Counted from the stretch's first letter, positions 46,559-56,364 are shown. The stretch is 64,000 nt of DNA from Synechococcus sp. CBW1004 (GCF_015840715.1 NZ_CP060397.1:372001-436000); one strand, 5' to 3'. Program-made: numbers and translations. The notes: generated from the sequence alone by a model not told the origin.

Positions 46559-48235
46559 TCATATGGCTGTCGGGAGGTGGTAGGTGCGGCCTTTGCCCAC
46601 CCCTTCCGGGATCAGGGCGCCGCGTTTGCAAAGGCGCTGCAGGGCATGGGTGGCCTGGTTTTCCTCAAGGCCAATCGTTCGGATCACATCCCGGCGGCGC
46701 AGGCCCTGCACCTCGGCGGCCAAAGCCAGGATGCGCTGATCGATGTTTTCAGTGGTGAGAGCCGTCTGGCGCCGGTAACCGGTTTCCTGATCGAAGGCTT
46801 GGTAAACCTTCTGAGAGAGGGTGTAGCTCCGACCGCGACCCTGGCCCTGAGCAGCAACCAGGTCGGCCTCCACCAGTTGCTCCAGGTGCCGCCTGATCGT
46901 GGGCTCATCACGGTGCAGGCTTTCGGCTAATTGGGCAGTGGTGAGGCGGCGCTGCTCGTGCAGGGTGTGGAGGAGCAACAAGCTGAGCAGCCCCAGCGGT
47001 TCACCGTTCTGGCGTTGCCGCTCTTGCCAGAGGGCGACCAACTTGAGGTTGGCCGGCAGGGTGCTGAGCTGCAGCACCACATCGTCGAGGCTGGATTGGC
47101 TGTAGTTGGGGGCTGAGCGGCCTGCCTCCAACAGTTCCTGGTAGATGCGATCAACACCGCGGCCTGTGCGCTCCGCCAGGCCAATCCGCTTGAGGGCATC
47201 GGCAAGGACCAGATTGCGCGAACGGGGCGGGGTGGTGAGCAATGTGGCGATGCTGACGCCACGCACGAAACCGCCAGGGTTGCTGATCACCAGCTGCTCG
47301 CCGAGTTGCCAGGTGACATGCACGGCGGCCAGGCGGGTGTAATCGCGGTGGGCGAGGGCATTGATGAATGCTTCGCGGAAGGCCCGCTTGCTGAGGTTGG
47401 GCACGGGCACGCGGAACAAGCCCACATCCAGCTCCTGTTCCGTGAGAAAAGGATCAATCCGCTGCTCGATCTGCTCTACCAGCGCAAGCAGGGGTAATCG
47501 CCAGAAGTGATTGATCCGCACCTCCGTTCCCTGGAGCACCTGGAAGCCGCATTCATGGCCGGGGATGCAGCGACGAATCGCCGCTTCCTGACCAAGCAGC
47601 AGCAGGCCCGCTGCGGTGGGTCGGTTGTTGCCCTGGGCATCGGGCTCCACCAGGCCGAGGGCCCCATCGAGCTCATCGTCGCTGAGCTCCAGAAGGGTGG
47701 GGTCGCCTTTGTAGGTGCGCACCATCGTGCGCAGCCGCTGGCGTTCAACGGGGTTGAGATCCTCAAGTGAGGCCGAGAGCAGAGGTTCGGCCGACCAATC
47801 CAGCTCCAGCTGCTGATGGGAACGCCGCATCACATCCACAGCGGTGGCCGGCCGGCAGAACGGTTTGCCTTGTTGGTCGAGGCTGCGGATCTGACAACGC
47901 CCATCGCGGCTGAACACCGTTCCCTGGGCTACGGGAACATCGATCTGCAGCACTGCGAGGTCGTTCAGCTCCAGACACTCGACCGTGACGCCCAGCGGTG
48001 GCGTGGTGAACTCAGCGATCACGGCAGCCAGGTTTTTGCTCCGGTCACGACCTGGATGCAACCCCGTGACAGTGCCGTTGTCTTCAATGCCGAGGTAAAG
48101 GGTTCCTCCCTGGGCATTGGCCAGACAGATTGCTGCCAAGGCGAGATCCCGATCTTTCAGCTGCTCTTTGCGGTCAGCCTTGAACTCAACAGTGAGAGTC
48201 TCTGCTTTGGGCAGCTCAGGAGCGTTCACGTTCAT
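46559..48235 (-). CDS. AlbA_2/Schlafen-type ATP-binding protein with winged helices, inserted in BREX
   Basis: A 558-residue protein. The N-terminal AlbA_2 (Schlafen-like) domain at about 10-135 shows TLTVEFKADRKEQLKDRDLA, CLANAQGGTLYLGIEDNGTV and VFSRDGRCQIRS. A GHKL-like ATP-binding part at about 275-400 shows REAFINALAHRDYTRLAAVH, EQLVISNPGGFVRGVS, LKRIGLAERTGRGVDRIYQE. C-terminal winged helices (about 415-560) include RRLTTAQLAESLHRDEPTIR and IRTIGLEENQATHALQRLCK. Such proteins are usually called ATP-dependent transcriptional regulators and are frequent in defence loci. It interrupts pglX-pglZ coupling and is preceded by a four-unit repeat array, so it likely regulates the operon or itself, or adds a second effector. 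Confidence 0.8.
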   Translation of the reverse strand: MNVNAPELPKAETLTVEFKADRKEQLKDRDLALAAICLANAQGGTLYLGIEDNGTVTGLHPGRDRSKNLAAVIAEFTTPPLGVTVECLELNDLAVLQIDVPVAQGTVFSRDGRCQIRSLDQQGKPFCRPATAVDVMRRSHQQLELDWSAEPLLSASLEDLNPVERQRLRTMVRTYKGDPTLLELSDDELDGALGLVEPDAQGNNRPTAAGLLLLGQEAAIRRCIPGHECGFQVLQGTEVRINHFWRLPLLALVEQIEQRIDPFLTEQELDVGLFRVPVPNLSKRAFREAFINALAHRDYTRLAAVHVTWQLGEQLVISNPGGFVRGVSIATLLTTPPRSRNLVLADALKRIGLAERTGRGVDRIYQELLEAGRSAPNYSQSSLDDVVLQLSTLPANLKLVALWQERQRQNGEPLGLLSLLLLHTLHEQRRLTTAQLAESLHRDEPTIRRHLEQLVEADLVAAQGQGRGRSYTLSQKVYQAFDQETGYRRQTALTTENIDQRILALAAEVQGLRRRDVIRTIGLEENQATHALQRLCKRGALIPEGVGKGRTYHLPTAI

Positions 48236-48283
48236 GACGGTTTTCCTCCAGCTGAGCCCAAGAGAACCAGCCGCTTATCTAGG

Positions 48284-48363
48284 GAACTCCCCTCGATCCG
48301 AGGCGAACTCCCCTCAATCCGGCGTCCAGCTCCCCTCAATCCAGAGTGAACTCCCCTCGATCG
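48284..48363. repeat. Four 21/22-bp tandem repeats upstream of the AlbA-type gene
   Basis: The core (G/C)AxCTCCCCTC(G/A)ATC occurs at 48284, 48305, 48327 and 48348, spacing 21, 22 and 21 bases, that is two turns of B-DNA each. The array sits between pglX and the inserted gene. It resembles a phased operator array or a slipped-strand expansion left at the insertion junction. Confidence 0.8.
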
Positions 48364-48417
48364 GGAGAGCCCCTGGCTGAAGCGTGCCTCCAGTTTGTTG
48401 GGAGCTGCCTGCACCAT
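48364..48417 (-). pseudogene. Vestigial 5' end of pglZ
   Basis: An ATG overlapping the pglX stop as TGATG opens MVQAAPNKLEARFSQGLS, which matches the real pglZ start (MTQAAPNKLEARFCQELS at 46485) in 14 of 18 residues. It then runs into the repeat array. This is the former pglZ start left behind when the AlbA-type gene was inserted. It may still be translated as a short junk peptide (frame open to 48232). Confidence 0.8.
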
Positions 48418-51400
48418 CACGCCTCGACCTCAGTTTCTGAGGCCATAGCAGCTCGACCCTGCTCACTGAGCACGTAGCGCGCCCCGCGACGTTCGCCCAG
48501 CTGATCGATCTGGCCGCTCTCCTTGAGCTGCTTGATCAGAGCGGTGAGGGCATTGGGCTCCACGCCAATCAGATCAGCTATCGCCGCCTTGGCCAGGCCA
48601 TCGGACGGTGCGGCGGTGAGGGCCAGCAGCACCTGGCGAGTGGCTTCCGCATCCACGACGGCAGCGGTGCCACGGGGACGCCGCGTAGCAGAACTGCCAC
48701 TGGCGCGTGTACTGCGGCTGGAACGGGTGCGGGTTGGCGCCACGGGCGGTGGTGCAGCCAGGAACCGCTCCAGGGCGCTCTTGACGGCTGGATTGGTGTG
48801 CTCAGCAATGAGTGATTGCAGGTCAGTCTCTGAGAGCTGCCGCGGTAGCCAGTTGCCGTTGTTGGTTTCCTGCCAGAGGCGCTCCTCCAGGCCATGGGCG
48901 ATCGCGAGGCTGCGATCGGTGGTGCACTTGGGGATCACCCGCTCGGGCCAGAGGTGGAAGGCGAGATGGGCCCAGTCGTAATCGCCCTTCACCAACTTGT
49001 CCCAGCACTCCTTGCACTTCTTCTGCCACGGGGTGTAGGGCGTGATGCGCCAGAGCATGGCGTGGTTGATGATCACGCCATCGTTGAGATTGGGATTCCA
49101 AAGCGGAGCGACTAGATCAAGCTCGCCCTTGAGAATGCGCAGGTCCTGGAGAAGTGTCTGCGCCTCCTGAAGACGGGCAGCTGCATCTCCTGAGAGAGCT
49201 CCCTGGGATTCAAGCTCGAACTGTTCGCGCTCGGCCTGCTGGATGCGGGGCTCCACGAAATCACGCAGCAGTCGATAGAGCGTGTCTTGAGTGAAGCGGT
49301 GGTAGTAGAGCCAGGCTGAATAGCTACCGCTGCCTGCTGAGAGCTGCCAGTAGATAGGAGCCTGGCGGCGACTCTTTGAGTAGCGCTTCAGATGATCAGC
49401 GAAGAAGCCAGCGGGCTTGCGCAGGTAATCACGCAACGACTTTGTTTCAAGGGCTTCACAGAGTTCCAAAGGAGTCGAATCAGAATTGCGGCCATCCTTG
49501 CTCTTGCCCAAAACGATCTCAAGAACCTGGAGGACGCGACACTCAATATCCAGCTGGTGATCTGAGTCGTCAACAAGAATCGCGTCACGCAAGGGTTCTA
49601 TTGGATAAACGATTGGCTTGTCCCCAATTTCATAGGGAAGGCCATTAATGGCCAGCAATTGACCGGGAGGGTAAATTGGCAATGGCTCAAAGGGTGCAGG
49701 CAGCGCAGGGATAGGGATATCGCCCACTGCAATTCGAAGATCCCACCTGCCATAAATCACACCAATCGAATATGAAATCCACTCCGAGGCCTGGCAGGCT
49801 AAGGAGTCTTCATCTGGAGATGTATACCGCTCGACAAGCGCCGATCTACGCAATGCAAGTGGCGTAACACTATTCAGGTCGCCCCCAAAGATCAGGCCTC
49901 CAACGAGATCGTCTATCTCGTCCGAAAGATATTTGAGTTGCTCAGTAATCTCGTGCCGGAAATGGCTCCGGAGTGGAGCGGGAACACAAAAGATAGGGGA
50001 AGTCTCGTTGATCCGCTCTATCTCAGATACCCTTGCGTAAAACTCTTGCCCGAGACGAGTAAGCTCACTCTTGGCTGAATCAAGCCAATTGCGTTGAACG
50101 GGAAGATTCGCTGTTGCGCGAACCTCTTTCTTTCGATAACGACCGAATGCACTAGCAAGATCTTCGCCCCAAGTTGACGCCAAAACGGTCAAGAGCGGCA
50201 GGCAGTCGACATTGTCGTTCAAGAATAGAGATATTGAGTCACCCGAAAAGATATGACCAGGCGGCATAATGCGCGGGCCAAGGCCAAGTCCCACTCGGGG
50301 ATGCGTAATACCTGGCTTCCACCACCAGTCAATACTCTGACGCACCTGTGCATCAGTGCCATACTTGGAGACCTGAAATGCTCTCGCTTCTCGTCCATTA
50401 TTAAGCCAATTGTATACAACGGGTGTCGGACTTGTGTATGGCTGAAACTCCCCGCCCTCCTCGTATCCAAACCAGTGAATCCCTATAGACGAATAGAGCT
50501 GCTCCCAGCGCAGGCGCTGGAATCGGAAATCATCAAATGTCTGATTGCCTTTGGTGACCGTACCAAAACTTGGATCTACTCGGTCGGGCTCTTTCCACAA
50601 TGAAACCTTCGAGGCTCCCATGTAGTAACAAAATGGCTGCAAGTATAAATTCTTGAACATTTCCATGGGGACCAGCTTTGTGGTGCCGCTGCCAAGATCA
50701 TGAGTGTTACGCATAAGCTCAGTGCTTTTGCTGGTATTTGCGGTGAGGTCAATGAATGATGTTCTATCAGCGGGGCCTGGCAGAGAAACCGTCAAAGCAG
50801 TGTCAACCGTGGCTGCATCGAGGACTCCTGGACCAAGTTCCACCATGCAATGAAGTCTCCTAGAATCAACCCATGCACTCCGCACAAACCGCATTGGCTT
50901 GGTGAACATAAACAAAGACGATGTAATCGCGCCAACAAAAGGCTTGTCGTCCCTGTCGTACAAGAAGCGCCACAGGAACGACCCGTAAATATCCGTCCAG
51001 GCCGACTCGTACTTCGATTTAAGGTAGCCTAGGCAGGCCTTGGCAGGATTGCCAAAGGGAGGATTCATTAGTACTGCGTCATAGCTCTTCCTGCATGCAT
51101 CAATAAAGGCAAATCCTCCCGCTGCATCCTCTGCAAAGAGCCGGCGCTGGTAGCCGGTGCTTTCGGCTTGGTCGGCGTAATCGTGCAGCGCAGCGTAAAT
51201 ACGCCCCTCGATATTGACCCAGAAGTCCTTAGTGAGGTTCTGAAGGTCGTCGTTCAATGATGCCCCGACCTGACCCAGTGCTGCTAATTCGGCTGCAGTG
51301 AAAAGATTCTGCTGCTGGACAGCAAGCTTTTGCCATTCCCTTCGTGCATCATCAACTGCATCACGGATTTCTTGCTCGATCTTGAGGAGTGACCCGGCTT

Positions 51401-52817
51401 CACCAGCTAGCTGCATCTTGTCGAAGATCGCTTCAAGCAGCTGCTGAACAAGACCCCGTTCTGCTTCTGGGAATTGCTGATCCACAAAATCAGCCAATAG
51501 CTCCCGTTCCCCTGGCATCGGCTCAGCGCACACCACATTGGAGCGGGTGATTGGTGGGCGATCAGCAACAACCAGCTGGTGCTCTTGCCACGCTCTCTGT
51601 GCCCGCAGCCAGAGGGTCAGCCTGGCGATCTGTGTTGCCCGTGAATCAATGTCTACGCCGTGGATGTTGTGCTGCAGGATCAGCCTGGGCACCTCATGCA
51701 AAAAGGCTTCCTTGCTGGCGAAATCCGCTGCATAGGAGACAAAGGAAGCAAAAGCTTCTCCGTGCTTGGCCTGCTTCTCTGAACCTTGGGCGATCTCCCA
51801 GGCCTCCTGGTAGATCTCTAGATAGAGATCAAAGGCATAAAGCCCAAAGTGCATCGAGCCGCAAGCCGGATCCAGCATCCGGATCTCTCGCGGATCCTTG
51901 AGCGGGCGATAGGGAATGTGCACCGGCTGGCGCAGTAGCACCTCTTGGCTGAGCGCTTCATCGCTATCTGACTGCTTGGGAGATTCCTCCCCAGGCTGAA
52001 GCCAGATTTCATTGGGCCGCCGTACCAGATAGCGGCAGCGATCCTTCAGCGCCGTATTGCCCTGCCGCATCTCATGCCAAATACGCCCCAAGGTGTTATC
52101 AGTCAGGAACTCCACTACATAGCGCGGTGTGAAGAACTGGTTCCGCACCGCTAGTTCACGGCTGTTGCGCGGCGCTGATGACTCCTCGCGCATCTTCTTG
52201 CGCTCGGCATCACCGTTGAAGTATTGGTACACCCAGCCCAGAGTTTCGTCTTCACTCCAAAGCTCAGCCAGCTCAGGCCGGTTGAGGATCTCCAACAGCT
52301 CTAATAACGCCGTGCGCTTTGGCCAGAGCAGGCTCGCCGGATCGCGCGGATCAAACAGCGCCCGCAGCTCGCGGCTCACATCCTCAAAGATCGTTTCCAG
52401 ATAGAGCCGATAGCTGCTCTCCTGATCCGCCAGCAACCCCTGGGCCACCGCGGTGAACTCCAGGAAGCCCGCACTCTCCAGCCCCCCACTCACGCAGGGG
52501 CGCACCAACTCGCGGGCCTCCATCAGCTTGAGCGCCACGAAGCGGTTTAGCGCTGTGAAAGCCATCTCCCGCAGGGCGAGCAGCAACGCTTCCTTGCGGT
52601 CGTTGATCTGGGCTTCCTTGTGCTCGATCCAGGCGATGAGCTTCTCGCGGATCAGCCGCTGCTCGGCCAGCAGGTGCGCACCGGGCTCGTCCGCCCAACG
52701 CACCTTGTCCACATCGATGTCGTAGGTCTGCAGCAGCTGGCTACGGAACTCCTCTTCCAGCAGCCTGCGGGCATCTTGGGTTGCCTTCTGCAGCCTGGTG
52801 CGTTGTTCCTTCTCCAT
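48417..52817 (-). CDS. pglX: BREX adenine-specific DNA methyltransferase PglX
   Basis: A 1466-residue protein. The N-terminal helical part leads to NQFFTPRYVVEFLTD, motif I MLDPACGSMHFGLYAFD at 315-331 and motif IV AVLMNPPFGNP at 581-591, both hallmarks of N6-adenine methylases. The specificity-type region (about residues 570-1110, DNA 49480-51100) is visibly AT-richer than the rest. A C-terminal extension (about 1375-1466) contains a basic Ser/Thr/Arg linker and a winged-helix-like unit (AKAAIADLIGVEPNALTALI). It methylates the BREX motif of the host genome and takes part in exclusion. Longer than the roughly 1200-residue relatives I know. Stop overlaps the vestigial pglZ start. Confidence 0.93.
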   Translation of the reverse strand: MEKEQRTRLQKATQDARRLLEEEFRSQLLQTYDIDVDKVRWADEPGAHLLAEQRLIREKLIAWIEHKEAQINDRKEALLLALREMAFTALNRFVALKLMEARELVRPCVSGGLESAGFLEFTAVAQGLLADQESSYRLYLETIFEDVSRELRALFDPRDPASLLWPKRTALLELLEILNRPELAELWSEDETLGWVYQYFNGDAERKKMREESSAPRNSRELAVRNQFFTPRYVVEFLTDNTLGRIWHEMRQGNTALKDRCRYLVRRPNEIWLQPGEESPKQSDSDEALSQEVLLRQPVHIPYRPLKDPREIRMLDPACGSMHFGLYAFDLYLEIYQEAWEIAQGSEKQAKHGEAFASFVSYAADFASKEAFLHEVPRLILQHNIHGVDIDSRATQIARLTLWLRAQRAWQEHQLVVADRPPITRSNVVCAEPMPGERELLADFVDQQFPEAERGLVQQLLEAIFDKMQLAGEAGSLLKIEQEIRDAVDDARREWQKLAVQQQNLFTAAELAALGQVGASLNDDLQNLTKDFWVNIEGRIYAALHDYADQAESTGYQRRLFAEDAAGGFAFIDACRKSYDAVLMNPPFGNPAKACLGYLKSKYESAWTDIYGSFLWRFLYDRDDKPFVGAITSSLFMFTKPMRFVRSAWVDSRRLHCMVELGPGVLDAATVDTALTVSLPGPADRTSFIDLTANTSKSTELMRNTHDLGSGTTKLVPMEMFKNLYLQPFCYYMGASKVSLWKEPDRVDPSFGTVTKGNQTFDDFRFQRLRWEQLYSSIGIHWFGYEEGGEFQPYTSPTPVVYNWLNNGREARAFQVSKYGTDAQVRQSIDWWWKPGITHPRVGLGLGPRIMPPGHIFSGDSISLFLNDNVDCLPLLTVLASTWGEDLASAFGRYRKKEVRATANLPVQRNWLDSAKSELTRLGQEFYARVSEIERINETSPIFCVPAPLRSHFRHEITEQLKYLSDEIDDLVGGLIFGGDLNSVTPLALRRSALVERYTSPDEDSLACQASEWISYSIGVIYGRWDLRIAVGDIPIPALPAPFEPLPIYPPGQLLAINGLPYEIGDKPIVYPIEPLRDAILVDDSDHQLDIECRVLQVLEIVLGKSKDGRNSDSTPLELCEALETKSLRDYLRKPAGFFADHLKRYSKSRRQAPIYWQLSAGSGSYSAWLYYHRFTQDTLYRLLRDFVEPRIQQAEREQFELESQGALSGDAAARLQEAQTLLQDLRILKGELDLVAPLWNPNLNDGVIINHAMLWRITPYTPWQKKCKECWDKLVKGDYDWAHLAFHLWPERVIPKCTTDRSLAIAHGLEERLWQETNNGNWLPRQLSETDLQSLIAEHTNPAVKSALERFLAAPPPVAPTRTRSSRSTRASGSSATRRPRGTAAVVDAEATRQVLLALTAAPSDGLAKAAIADLIGVEPNALTALIKQLKESGQIDQLGERRGARYVLSEQGRAAMASETEVEA

Positions 52818-52831
52818 GGCTCAGGCCCTCC

Positions 52832-55800
52832 TCACTGCAACAAGACCTTGCGGTCGTTACCCAACTCTTCTTCGCAGCGGTGGCGGATGCGACCCAGTAC
52901 CTCTTCAAGCCCATCGGAATCAAACGGCTCGCGGCACAGCTCACGCACGCTCACCTTGCTCACCTCCTGCTCTGGGAACGCCCACTGCTGAGCCTTCTGC
53001 TCCTGCTGGCGCAGCACGCCTTCGAGCATGGCGGGCTGATCCCGCAGCCGCACCAGGTCCAACCCCTCGGCGGCACAGGCTCTTTGGCGCAAAGGCTCTT
53101 TGAGTTGCTCCTGCCTTTCGCCATCCAGCTCTGCAAACCCTGGAGCCTGCTCCAGCTCCGCCATCCGCTGCTGCACCTGCGCAGCCAGGGCCTGTTGGGC
53201 GTCGCTGCGGCGTTGGGCGTAGGCGTCTTCCAGCTTCTTGGCGTGCTGGTCGATCTCAGGGATCCGTTCGTAAAAGCTCAGCGACTGCAGCAGATCGCGC
53301 AACTGGTGCTCGGCCTCGATCAGCTCCTGCGGCAGGTCACTTTCCTGCTGCAACTGCCCCCAGAGCCGCTCACTCAGGGCATGTCGAGCCCGGCGCAGAT
53401 CCTCCAGGCGGGTGTCCAGCACCTCCTTGATTGCCGTGGCCCGCTGCCATTGCTCCTTCACGGCCTCGGCACTGGAGCGGAAGGCCTTCACCACCTCTTC
53501 GTCGTCACTGTCCTGCCAGGTGGAGACCTGCTCGCAGGCCTGATCGAGCGCGTCCCGACCGGGCAGCTCCAGAGGCACCATCGCCTTGCTGGCGGCGTTG
53601 AGATCGGCATTAACGCCGACTGCCGTATTGCGGATTTCCTTCGCCAGTGGGCCCGATTGAACGCCGGGAACCGTTTTGCCAGCGAACTTTTGGAAGAGCT
53701 TGCTGGCTTCGATCACATCCTCAACGGTGATCGTGCCCGTGTGCACCCCGAAGGCGGTGGCACGGAAGGTGCTGTTGTTGGTGAAGAGGGGCCGCACCTG
53801 AGGGTTGGCGCTGCCCACAAAGCTCTGGGCGTTGTGGGTGGCCTTGAGATGGCTGCCCACCTGGAGAGCGGCCACCAGGAACTTCACGGCATCGAGCGTC
53901 CAGCCGTAGGGCGCATCGGCGAAGTGATCGGCCAGCTCCTTGCCGCTCTGCCCGCCTTTCACCTTGATGCGGTTGAGCACCGCCTGCAGGGCCGGGCGGT
54001 TGGTGTCGATCACCCACTGGCCTCCCTCCTCCTTGCAGAGGCGCAGGGTTTCGATCGAGCCGGTGAGGCCCTTGAGGTTGTCGGCGCTGAGCAACTTGCT
54101 CAGTTCGTCGCCACTGGGGCTGACCGCCGCTTCCCCAAAGCGCTCGTAGATCTGTGCCAGGCCATCGCTGAGAGCCTCGCGGATGGCCTCCACCGCCCGG
54201 CTGGCGTTCGCACCGATGGCGCAGGGGCCGCCGTTGAGCAGCACCTGGCCGTGAATCAGGGCCTGATCCACCAGCCGGCAGGACTCCTGGCGGAAGCTCT
54301 CCAGTTTGCGCCGCTCCTCGCTCACCAGCTGCACCTGGCCCTTGCCGCTGGCGTCGCGGCCTTTGAGGTCGATCACCTTCTGGGAGCGGAACCACTCCCC
54401 CAGGGCACGATCCAACTCCGGGCTGGGGCGCATGGCCCAGAAGAAGGTGTTGGTGTCTTGCTGGCTCTGCTGGCGCAGCTGCTCGACCCGATCCTCGAAG
54501 CTCTCGCTGCCATCCACCCGCTCCACCTTCACCGGCACATCACCTTTCACCACTTCGCTGCCGCGGAAGTGCAGGGCCGCCTTGAAGCTCTTCACACCAT
54601 TGCCCAGGCCGGCGCTGGGCACGGGTTCCCAGTTTTGCCGCAGGGCTTCCTGCAGCAGGTTGTGGCGATCTTGGGCTGATGGCGCCTGCTGGCTGCGCAC
54701 CTGCTCCCAGTCCTCCTCTTCTGGTTTGGGGATGCGGTACTGCCCATCGGCCTTGCGGATCAGATTGCGCTCCTCCAGGTGCCGGCAGGCCTCCTGCACC
54801 TCGGATTCGAGTGAGTCACCATCCACCCGTGGATGGAGCACCACGGCGATGTTGCGCTCGGTGACCGGCACCTGATCCACGAACTGCAGCAAGCAGATTG
54901 CCTTGGCCACCGGCACCGCCAGCGGGTGGCTGGCCTTGGTGGCGATGTCGCTGATCTTGCCGCGGTACTGCGAATCGATGTTGTTGCTCTGCAGGTCGTA
55001 GACCCGATCCAGCGTCACCAGTGCGCCCACCACCTCATCAGCCAGTCCGCACTGGGGATTGGTGAGCAGCTCTTGCGCGAGCTTGATGATCGCCCGGTTG
55101 GCCCCGCCGAACTGTTTGCTGGCGCCACCGGAGAGGCGCAGGCCCGACACCACCTGAATGATCAGCTCGATCTGATACGGCAGCAGGGGGTAGAGGTCGG
55201 CGAATGCTTTGCCGGTGAGCTCGGGCAGCCGGATCTTGGTGTCGAGCTTGGTATGGCTGGCGAGGCGCCCCTGGTGCTGCTGGAACAGGCCCTGGAGGGT
55301 CTGTTCGCCCCCACTGTTTTTGCCCAGCACCCGCCGACTGGTGACCTCGGCAATGTCGGAGGGCTCCAGCACCGGCTTGTAAGGGAAGCGGTCCTGCAGG
55401 CGGGCCAGCTCAGTGCGGTTGTCGTCGAGATACCCCACCACATCGGAGAGCTTCTCCTGGGAGGTGACCATCACCCACACCTTGCCGCGACCCTTCACGC
55501 CGAGCTGCTGCACGATCGCCTGCAGATCGAGCATTTTCTGAATGTCGCGGGCCACGTACTGGCCCACCTCATCCACCACAAACATCAGCTGTTTGCCGGG
55601 GTGCTTGCGCGCCATCAGCTCGATGGTGCGCTCCGCCAGGCTGGCGGGTGTGATCGGCACGCTTTCATCACGGGCGCTCTTGAGCCAGCTGTCCTTCTCG
55701 GCGTAGGTCTGCGGTTCGAGGGCGTGCATCACCGCACTGGCCCTGGGCATCGCCTGCAGCAGCCGGGTTTTGGCGATGGCCCAGTCTTCCCCGGGGTAGA

Positions 55801-56362
55801 GCTGGGCAAAGGCATCGAGGAAGGCCTGCATGCGGCCCTGCTCCTCCAGCTCGATCTCCAGCTCCGCCACCTCCAGGCTGCTGGAGTAGCCGAGATGATC
55901 GAGCAGTTTGCGGTAGAAGATCTTGGTGAGCGCGTCGCTGGCGTTGACGTTGCGATCAGCTGAGACGTCAAAAATGATCGCCTCGGTGGGGATCTGCTCG
56001 TTGATCGCCTTCAACAGGGCCTTGATCTGCAGGTTCTTGGCCCGCTGGCCGAGCAGATCGCCGGCGCTGTCGCCCGCCAAGTCCCGATTGCTGACTGCTA
56101 GCCCCACATACTTCGCAAAGCTCGACTTACCTGCGCCAAAGAAGCCCGCCACCCAGATGGCGATCGCCTCGCTGGGTTGATTCACCGACTGCCGGTAGCC
56201 CTCCAGCACCCGCAGCATGTTCTGCTCGATCGACTCGGTGAGGATGTATTCGTCGATCTCCTGGCGCACGATCGCCACGTCGTCCTGATCGACCTTGATC
56301 ACCTCTTCGATTTTGCGGTCGATCCGACCGGAGAACAGCTCTCGGATGGCGGTGGTGGTCAT
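52832..56362 (-). CDS. brxC: BREX ATP-binding protein BrxC
   Basis: A 1176-residue P-loop protein of normal size. The N-terminus IRELFSGRIDRKIEEVIKVD, VRQEIDEYILTESIEQNMLR is typical, with Walker A WVAGFFGAGKSSFAKY at about 70-85 and DEVGQYVARDIQKMLDLQAI as Walker B/sensor region. The long C-terminal half is coiled-coil rich (ALSERLWGQLQQESDLPQEL, LAAQVQQRMAELEQAPGFAE). BrxC is essential for BREX activity. Starts two bases after brxB ends and is followed by pglX 14 bases on, so the block brxE-pglX is a tight operon. Confidence 0.92.
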   Translation of the reverse strand: MTTTAIRELFSGRIDRKIEEVIKVDQDDVAIVRQEIDEYILTESIEQNMLRVLEGYRQSVNQPSEAIAIWVAGFFGAGKSSFAKYVGLAVSNRDLAGDSAGDLLGQRAKNLQIKALLKAINEQIPTEAIIFDVSADRNVNASDALTKIFYRKLLDHLGYSSSLEVAELEIELEEQGRMQAFLDAFAQLYPGEDWAIAKTRLLQAMPRASAVMHALEPQTYAEKDSWLKSARDESVPITPASLAERTIELMARKHPGKQLMFVVDEVGQYVARDIQKMLDLQAIVQQLGVKGRGKVWVMVTSQEKLSDVVGYLDDNRTELARLQDRFPYKPVLEPSDIAEVTSRRVLGKNSGGEQTLQGLFQQHQGRLASHTKLDTKIRLPELTGKAFADLYPLLPYQIELIIQVVSGLRLSGGASKQFGGANRAIIKLAQELLTNPQCGLADEVVGALVTLDRVYDLQSNNIDSQYRGKISDIATKASHPLAVPVAKAICLLQFVDQVPVTERNIAVVLHPRVDGDSLESEVQEACRHLEERNLIRKADGQYRIPKPEEEDWEQVRSQQAPSAQDRHNLLQEALRQNWEPVPSAGLGNGVKSFKAALHFRGSEVVKGDVPVKVERVDGSESFEDRVEQLRQQSQQDTNTFFWAMRPSPELDRALGEWFRSQKVIDLKGRDASGKGQVQLVSEERRKLESFRQESCRLVDQALIHGQVLLNGGPCAIGANASRAVEAIREALSDGLAQIYERFGEAAVSPSGDELSKLLSADNLKGLTGSIETLRLCKEEGGQWVIDTNRPALQAVLNRIKVKGGQSGKELADHFADAPYGWTLDAVKFLVAALQVGSHLKATHNAQSFVGSANPQVRPLFTNNSTFRATAFGVHTGTITVEDVIEASKLFQKFAGKTVPGVQSGPLAKEIRNTAVGVNADLNAASKAMVPLELPGRDALDQACEQVSTWQDSDDEEVVKAFRSSAEAVKEQWQRATAIKEVLDTRLEDLRRARHALSERLWGQLQQESDLPQELIEAEHQLRDLLQSLSFYERIPEIDQHAKKLEDAYAQRRSDAQQALAAQVQQRMAELEQAPGFAELDGERQEQLKEPLRQRACAAEGLDLVRLRDQPAMLEGVLRQQEQKAQQWAFPEQEVSKVSVRELCREPFDSDGLEEVLGRIRHRCEEELGNDRKVLLQ

Positions 56363-56364
56363 GG

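Noticed and set aside
48284-48363. Tandem repeats considered as a CRISPR array
   Set aside because: Period of 21-22 bp leaves no room for spacers, units are adjacent, and there are no cas genes; regulatory or expansion repeat preferred.
52781-54679. A 632-codon plus-strand open frame opposite brxC
   Set aside because: Same reasoning: shadow of a genuine 1176-residue gene, no domain features.
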